DNA of 9,346 nt from Candidatus Microgenomates bacterium (lineage in GTDB: Bacteria; Patescibacteria; Microgenomatia; JADHYG01), in NCBI GenBank assembly GCA_016782545.1, contig JADHYG010000038.1:1-9346 (forward strand). Reading direction: 5' to 3'. A model generated the notes under the pieces. It was not told the origin of the DNA, ran no database searches, and worked only from the letters and a program-made list of their open reading frames with translations. Within the stretch, counting starts at the first letter, position 1. Each line of letters opens with the position of its first letter. The position numbers and the translations under genes are program-made. This document shows positions 6,654-9,346 of this stretch, piece by piece.

Positions 6654-6689
6654 GCCAGTCCTTCCGTAGCTTTAGCGAAGGAGGATGGC
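6654..6689. repeat. Hairpin repeat at the rarA breakpoint
   Basis: Inner stem TCCTTC/GAAGGA (6659-6664/6677-6682) and outer stem GCCA/TGGC (6654-6657/6686-6689) enclose a loop GTAGCTTTAGC-like in character, with short bulges. It starts 3 bases after the rarA stop and ends where homology of the rarA 3' remnant begins. The type is familiar from intergenic DNA of Patescibacteria genomes (general knowledge). No T-run follows, so it is a repeat rather than a proven terminator. Confidence 0.6.
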
Positions 6690-6776
6690 AAAGACTATGA
6701 AAAATATACCGATAAAGATCTACTGCCCAACAAGTTAAAAGGAAGAAAGTATTATTTCCCGAAGGAGAAAAAATGA
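6687..6776 (+). pseudogene. Orphan 3' end of a second rarA copy
   Basis: In the frame ending at TGA 6774-6776, the DNA encodes GKDYEKYTDKDLLPNKLKGRKYYFPKEKK. This is a clear homologue of the true RarA C-terminus (GRGYEPYPDKDKNLLPNKLKGRKYFKP, ending at 6650). In the shared block NKLKGRK, every nucleotide difference between the copies is synonymous, so both diverged under protein-level selection before coming together. The rest of this second gene is absent. It has no start codon of its own, and its open frame begins after a TAA at 6642-6644. Its stop overlaps the next gene's ATG as ATGA, the usual coupling of an intact operon. It is therefore probably the tail of the original resident rarA. 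Confidence 0.8.
6762..6767 (+). promoter_or_regulatory. Shine-Dalgarno site of the first DUF3795 gene
   Basis: AAGGAG stands 5 nt before the ATG at 6773, within the rarA 3' remnant. It supports this start and indicates that the gene evolved as a downstream member of a rarA operon. I see no good separate promoter between 6652 and 6761. Confidence 0.8.
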
Positions 6777-7135
6777 CTACTAAAAAAGTATCAATTTGCG
6801 GTTTGGATTGCGGTGATTGTCCCTGTTATTTGGCTCTGCAAAACCACAATGATGAGCTAAGAAGAAAAACAGCCCAAAAATGGGTAAAAGAATATGATTG
6901 GAAAAACTTAAAGCCAGAGGATATTAACTGTACAGGCTGTTTATCTTTAGAAGAACCACTGTTTAAGCATTGTAAAGTTTGCGAAGTTAGAAAATGTGGT
7001 TTGGAAATGAAGGTTGAAAATTGCGGAAAGTGTGGCAATTATGATAATTGTAAAAAAATCGCAAGCCTCCATAAAATGATACCTGATGGTAAAAAGGTTT
7101 GTAATGGGCTTAAAAAACAAAAAGGTGAAAAATGA
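6773..7135 (+). CDS. DUF3795-type cysteine-rich protein, copy 1
   Basis: The 120-aa soluble protein shows the DUF3795 pattern: ICGLDCGDCPCYLA (8-21), then LRRKTAQKWVKEY, then PEDINCTGC (48-56), then HCKVCEVRKCGLE (66-78) and NCGKCGNYDNCKKIASL (83-99). The many cysteines in paired spacing (CxxC, CxxCxxxxC) point to zinc or an iron-sulfur cluster; which one cannot be told. The biochemical role of the family is unknown to me. Compared with copy 2 it has an extra C-terminal tail (MIPDGKKVCNGLKKQKGEK) with one more cysteine. It begins in the stop codon of the rarA remnant and overlaps copy 2 by four bases. Family assignment is from recall of the motif order. Confidence 0.8.
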   Translation: MTTKKVSICGLDCGDCPCYLALQNHNDELRRKTAQKWVKEYDWKNLKPEDINCTGCLSLEEPLFKHCKVCEVRKCGLEMKVENCGKCGNYDNCKKIASLHKMIPDGKKVCNGLKKQKGEK

Positions 7136-7455
7136 AAAATAAGCATATTGCTATCTGCGGTTTGAATTGTGGTTCTTGTGACGCTTTTATTGCCAACCAA
7201 AATAATGATGATAAGTTAAGGAAAAAGACAGCAAGAGAGTGGACAGAAAGATATAGAAAAGGAAAGTGCAGCCGCCCGCCAGTTAAACCAGAGGATATTA
7301 ACTGTCATGGTTGTTTATCGAATGGTCCAATTTACTTATATTGCAAGCAGTGTAAAATAAGGAATTGTGGACTGGAAAAAGGCATTAAAAACTGTAAAGA
7401 GTGCAAAGATTACAGATGTAAACAGCTTATTGAATTACAAAAACATTTTTTCTAG
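7132..7455 (+). CDS. DUF3795-type cysteine-rich protein, copy 2
   Basis: The 107-aa protein is a diverged tandem paralogue of the previous one. It shares ICGLNCGSCDAFIA (8-21), DKLRKKTAREWTERY, KPEDINCHGCL, CKQCKIRNCGLEKGIKNCKECKDYRC and a final helix KQLIELQKHFF. All core cysteine positions agree with copy 1 except that CPCY reads CDAF, so one cysteine of the first cluster is lost. An insertion RKGKCSRPPV precedes the PEDINC block and brings in a new cysteine. The start shares ATGA with the stop of copy 1, and AAGGTG lies 5 nt upstream, so the pair is co-translated and may form a heterodimer (inference). Confidence 0.8.
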   Translation: MKNKHIAICGLNCGSCDAFIANQNNDDKLRKKTAREWTERYRKGKCSRPPVKPEDINCHGCLSNGPIYLYCKQCKIRNCGLEKGIKNCKECKDYRCKQLIELQKHFF

Positions 7456-7536
7456 ATTATATTTTAATCAATAAAACTAATTTGAAAAGAGAATTATGAA
7501 ATGGATTGCCGATAGTGGCTGACGAAAAACTAATGC

Positions 7537-7565
7537 TTGACATGTATGTACAATTTATATACAAT
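7537..7565 (+). promoter_or_regulatory. Strong promoter of the antitoxin gene
   Basis: A perfect -35 TTGACA (7537-7542) and TACAAT (7560-7565, 5 of 6) are separated by exactly 17 bp. Transcription would start at about 7572-7573, next to the ATG at 7574, so the mRNA is predicted to be leaderless. No Shine-Dalgarno site is present. Confidence 0.8.
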
Positions 7566-7570
7566 GTACA
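7547..7570. promoter_or_regulatory. Putative autoregulatory operator of the antitoxin
   Basis: Two palindromic TGTACA hexamers (7547-7552 and 7565-7570) lie 18 bp apart and flank the -10 box, which the second one overlaps by one base. RelB/DinJ-type ribbon-helix-helix antitoxins commonly repress their own promoter through short symmetric sites like this. The repeats are seen; the binding is inferred. Confidence 0.55.
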
Positions 7571-7573
7571 CAT

Positions 7574-7861
7574 ATGAATAATGCGGCGGTCATTAACATT
7601 AGAACTAATGCCAATATTAAAAAACAAGCCCAAAAAATTGCCAAGAATTTGGGCTTAAATTTAAGTGCTTTGATTAATGCTTATTTAAGACAGTTAATTC
7701 GCACTAAAACTGTTTCTTTTAGTCTTGAAGAAGAACTTAGCGATTGTCTAATAAAGTCACTCAAAAAATCTGAAAAAGATATTAAGGCTGGCTATGTTTC
7801 ACCTGCTTTTAATAATGTTAAAGATGCTGATAAATGGTTAGACAATTTAAAAGCAAAATAG
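7574..7861 (+). CDS. RelB/DinJ-family antitoxin, no adjacent toxin
   Basis: The 95-aa protein begins with a ribbon-helix-helix fold: strand AVINIRTN (4-11), then helices NIKKQAQKIAKNLGL and NLSALINAYLRQLI (14-43). The rest is a charged toxin-binding tail (SLEEELSDCLIKSLKKSEKDIKAGYVSPAFNNVKDADKWLDNLKAK). The ending 'kdadkwLdnLka' is typical of DinJ/RelB-like antitoxins. The expected RelE/YafQ toxin gene is missing: only 53 bases separate the stop from a gene on the opposite strand, and none of the frames there gives a toxin start. It is therefore an orphan antitoxin, possibly a remnant or a decoy against related toxins. The start is fixed by the promoter directly in front of it. Confidence 0.82.
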   Translation: MNNAAVINIRTNANIKKQAQKIAKNLGLNLSALINAYLRQLIRTKTVSFSLEEELSDCLIKSLKKSEKDIKAGYVSPAFNNVKDADKWLDNLKAK

Positions 7862-7914
7862 GCACTCACAGCCAGTTATACAAATAAAAATTCTTGACCT
7901 TGTTTCTAAAAATC

Positions 7915-8145
7915 TTATTCATCGGAATCAAAATAACCATCTACCTCACTCTCGGGATTAAGCTGAGAAAGACCATAAACACAATAATCCGCGAGCGGAA
8001 AAGCGCCATTTTTAGTAACATCAAATTGCGTTGAGCATCGTGAACAAATAATAGTCTGCGCTCCTTTTTCAGTTATTTGTTCTTGAGCCAGCTGAATCTT
8101 CCCGCGAACTTCTGGACAATTACGTAACATTTCTCTTCCTGCCAT
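7915..8145 (-). CDS. Small CxxC protein, unrecognised
   Basis: The 76-aa minus-strand protein has no homologue I can name. It has cysteines at 10, 34, 37 and 55, with ICSRCSTQF (33-41) forming one clear CxxC knuckle as in small zinc ribbons. The C-terminus is strongly acidic (PESEVDGYFDSDE). No membrane segment or signal peptide is seen. Evidence that it is real: an extended -10 promoter lies directly in front, codon choice resembles its neighbours, and no other-strand gene overlaps it. It lacks a Shine-Dalgarno site, which fits a near-leaderless mRNA. It is divergent from the trigger factor gene and convergent with the antitoxin gene. Function unknown. Confidence 0.6.
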   Translation of the reverse strand: MAGREMLRNCPEVRGKIQLAQEQITEKGAQTIICSRCSTQFDVTKNGAFPLADYCVYGLSQLNPESEVDGYFDSDE

Positions 8146-8155
8146 AAGTAGACTT

Positions 8156-8164
8156 ATTATATCA
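8156..8164 (-). promoter_or_regulatory. Extended -10 promoter of the small CxxC gene
   Basis: On the minus strand TGATATAAT (8164 to 8156) is a perfect TATAAT with the TGn extension. No good -35 is seen, which is usual for extended -10 promoters. The -10 ends 10 bases before the ATG, so the leader would be only about 4 nt. Confidence 0.65.
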
Positions 8165-8175
8165 TAAACTTGCGC

Positions 8176-8204
8176 TTGCTCTAATTATTAAAACAAGATA
8201 TAAT
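8176..8204 (+). promoter_or_regulatory. Promoter of the trigger factor gene
   Basis: TATAAT (8199-8204) is perfect, and TTGCTC (8176-8181) lies 17 bp upstream as a partial -35. The -10 ends 7 bases before the ATG at 8212, so transcription should begin at or one base before the start codon. It is arranged back to back with the minus-strand promoter at 8156-8164. Confidence 0.75.
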
Positions 8205-8211
8205 AGTTTTC

Positions 8212-9075
8212 ATGCAAACAGCTATTAATCGTCAAGAAGACAAAACAATTGAATTAACAATCACCATTCCTTGGCCAAAAGTCAAGGAAAATTTTGACAA
8301 GCTTTTTGAAAAATCCCTCTCTTATACTAAGGTCGAAGGTTTTAGAAAAGGAAAAGCACCAAAAGATTTAGCCAAAGACAAGATTGATAAAGAAAAGGTT
8401 TATCAGGAAGTAATGAGAGAAATTATTCCTGCTTTTTACCTCCACGCCATTAAAGAACACAGTCTTCAACCGATTGTTTCTCCTAAAGTTGAACTTATCA
8501 AAGCTAAAGAAAATGAAGATTGGCAATTTAAAGCTCATACCTGCGAAAAACCTGATATTAAGCTAGGCGATTATCAAAAAGCAATTAAAGAACTAAAACA
8601 AGCTAAAAGAACGAAAATTTGGACACCAGCCGATGGCACAAAAAAACCAGACAAAGAAACAGCCGAACAACAAAAACCAAACTTAAATGAGATTTTGGAA
8701 GCAATTCTTAAAATTGTTAAAATCCAAATTCCCAGTATTCTTCTTGAAGATCAAGTCAATCGAATGCTGGCTAATCTTTTAGATGAAATTAAAAAACTGG
8801 GCATGACCGTTGATCAATATTTACAGGCAAAAGCAAAAACAATTGACTCACTCAAGGCAGAATACAAAAAAAGTGCCGAAAAAAATCTGAGCTTGGAATT
8901 TATTTTAGAAAAAATTGCTGATGCTGAAAAAATTATTGCTTCTGATCAAGACATTGACAGTCTTATTAATAAAGAAAAAGATAAAAAAATCCAAGCCCAG
9001 CTTCAAACTCAAAAATACTATTTAGCTTCCCTTGTTCGCCGGCAAAAAACTCTTGACAAATTATTAAACCTATAG
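8212..9075 (+). CDS. tig: Trigger factor without PPIase domain
   Basis: The 287-aa protein is a ribosome-bound chaperone for nascent chains. Its N-terminal domain carries the ribosome-docking signature GFRKGKAP (43-50) in the usual context (SYTKVEGFRKGKAPKDLAKD), and the fold continues to about residue 120 (ENEDWQFKAHTCEKPDIKLGDY). Typical trigger factors of about 430 aa then have an FKBP-like prolyl isomerase domain. Here a short polar linker (about 121-158, KIWTPADGTKKPDKETAEQQKP) leads straight to the helical C-terminal chaperone domain (IVKIQIPSILLEDQVNRMLANLLDEIKKLGMTVDQYL and onward). The domain is absent, not interrupted: the frame is intact. It should keep holdase activity but not catalyse proline isomerisation. 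The leaderless-type promoter fixes the start. Confidence 0.92.
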   Translation: MQTAINRQEDKTIELTITIPWPKVKENFDKLFEKSLSYTKVEGFRKGKAPKDLAKDKIDKEKVYQEVMREIIPAFYLHAIKEHSLQPIVSPKVELIKAKENEDWQFKAHTCEKPDIKLGDYQKAIKELKQAKRTKIWTPADGTKKPDKETAEQQKPNLNEILEAILKIVKIQIPSILLEDQVNRMLANLLDEIKKLGMTVDQYLQAKAKTIDSLKAEYKKSAEKNLSLEFILEKIADAEKIIASDQDIDSLINKEKDKKIQAQLQTQKYYLASLVRRQKTLDKLLNL

Positions 9076-9081
9076 TAGACT
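9053..9081 (+). promoter_or_regulatory. Possible promoter of the gene at the window end
   Basis: TTGACA (9053-9058), inside the end of the trigger factor gene, is followed after 17 bp by TAGACT (9076-9081, 4 of 6). The predicted start near 9088 would leave a leader of about 4 nt before the ATG at 9092. The gene may also be read through from the trigger factor promoter. Confidence 0.5.
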
Positions 9082-9091
9082 TCTGGTCAAG

Positions 9092-9346
9092 ATGGCTATT
9101 TCAACCAAGAAAAAATTTACCCCAGTTGCTGGTTCTTTTCTTGAACAAATGAAGGAACTAGGCGGTTCTGCTAGGCAAACCGCTAAAAAGGATTTGGCGG
9201 GAAGAATGACGGAAACTGCTCTTCAGCAGGTTTTCGGTCTTCCTAAAAGCGGAGAATTAAAACAAGGCCAAGTTCTTGAGTTAACTAAAGAAGAAAAGAA
9301 AAAAGAACCTCGATTGCCATTTTTTGAAGTCCAGAAAAAAGAATCT
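9092..9346 (+). CDS. Unrecognised protein, 5' part only
   Basis: The frame is open from ATG 9092 to the window end (85 codons, incomplete). It encodes MAISTKKKFTPVAGSFLEQM and continues with a basic, helix-prone region (LGGSARQTAKKDLAGRMTETALQQVFGLPKSGELKQGQ, about 24-61) and a lysine/glutamate-rich segment. No membrane helix or signal peptide is visible so far. The look is that of a Patescibacteria-specific small hypothetical protein; the DUF5660 group comes to mind, but I cannot confirm it. It begins 16 bases after the trigger factor stop and has no Shine-Dalgarno site. Confidence 0.7.
   Translation, partial: MAISTKKKFTPVAGSFLEQMKELGGSARQTAKKDLAGRMTETALQQVFGLPKSGELKQGQVLELTKEEKKKEPRLPFFEVQKKES

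Noticed and set aside
6654..6689. Hairpin after rarA considered as an intrinsic terminator.
   Set aside because: No T-run follows the stem, and the downstream gene appears to depend on read-through because no separate promoter is visible.
7496..7522. Mini-frame MKWIADSG with a purine-rich stretch (AAAAGAG) upstream, in the gap before the antitoxin promoter.
   Set aside because: Eight codons are too few to support a gene; it may be a chance frame or the remains of a lost gene start.
7862..7914. Search for a toxin gene or toxin fragment after the antitoxin.
   Set aside because: The forward frames in this 53-base gap show no start with RelE/YafQ-like residues.

Overview
The window is AT-rich, tightly packed bacterial DNA. 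It most resembles a Patescibacteria (Candidate Phyla Radiation) genome, probably from the Microgenomates side. The reasons are the gene style, a trigger factor without its isomerase domain, intergenic hairpins of a type common in these genomes, and several promoters placed so close to start codons that the mRNAs would be leaderless. TGA is used as an ordinary stop in several genes, so recoding of UGA (Gracilibacteria/Absconditabacteria) is excluded. Placement below this level is inference.

Layout. (1) 57-138: tRNA-Leu(UAG) with its own promoter. (2) 149-5356: a six-gene module on the + strand, encoding a YidC/Oxa1-like membrane insertase, an SPFH/band-7 (prohibitin-like) protein, a TetR-type repressor, a MacA-like membrane fusion protein, a MacB-type ABC ATPase and a MacB/FtsX permease. 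A good promoter (149-177) is followed at once by a perfect 16-bp palindrome (186-201) that looks like the TetR operator, so the module is probably autorepressed and induced by a ligand or membrane stress. A MITE-like AT-rich inverted repeat carrying a GC-rich hairpin (3291-3485) sits between the macA-like and macB-like genes. (3) 5363-6651: rarA, a replication-fork AAA+ ATPase, with its own promoter and a long hairpin in the mRNA leader. Just downstream lies a second, diverged rarA 3' end without the rest of the gene, separated from the first by a hairpin repeat; this looks like a recombination scar. (4) 6773-7455: two overlapping paralogous cysteine-rich DUF3795 proteins. (5) 7537-7861: a RelB/DinJ-like antitoxin with a strong promoter and operator-like repeats but no adjacent toxin. 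(6) 7915-8145, minus strand: a small CxxC protein, transcribed divergently from (7) 8212-9075, a trigger factor lacking the PPIase domain. (8) 9092-end: the 5' part of an unrecognised gene.

Function. The first module is the most coherent unit: a TetR sensor linked to an efflux-type ABC transporter, a membrane insertase and a membrane-organising SPFH protein, which suggests a regulated cell-envelope stress or export cassette. The 3' half is a mixture of housekeeping genes (rarA, tig) and probably mobile or accessory genes (DUF3795 pair, orphan antitoxin). Start signals fall into two classes. Genes inside operons tend to have Shine-Dalgarno sites (for example 974-979 and 6762-6767), whereas several first genes have a -10 box ending 7-11 bases before the start codon and no Shine-Dalgarno site.
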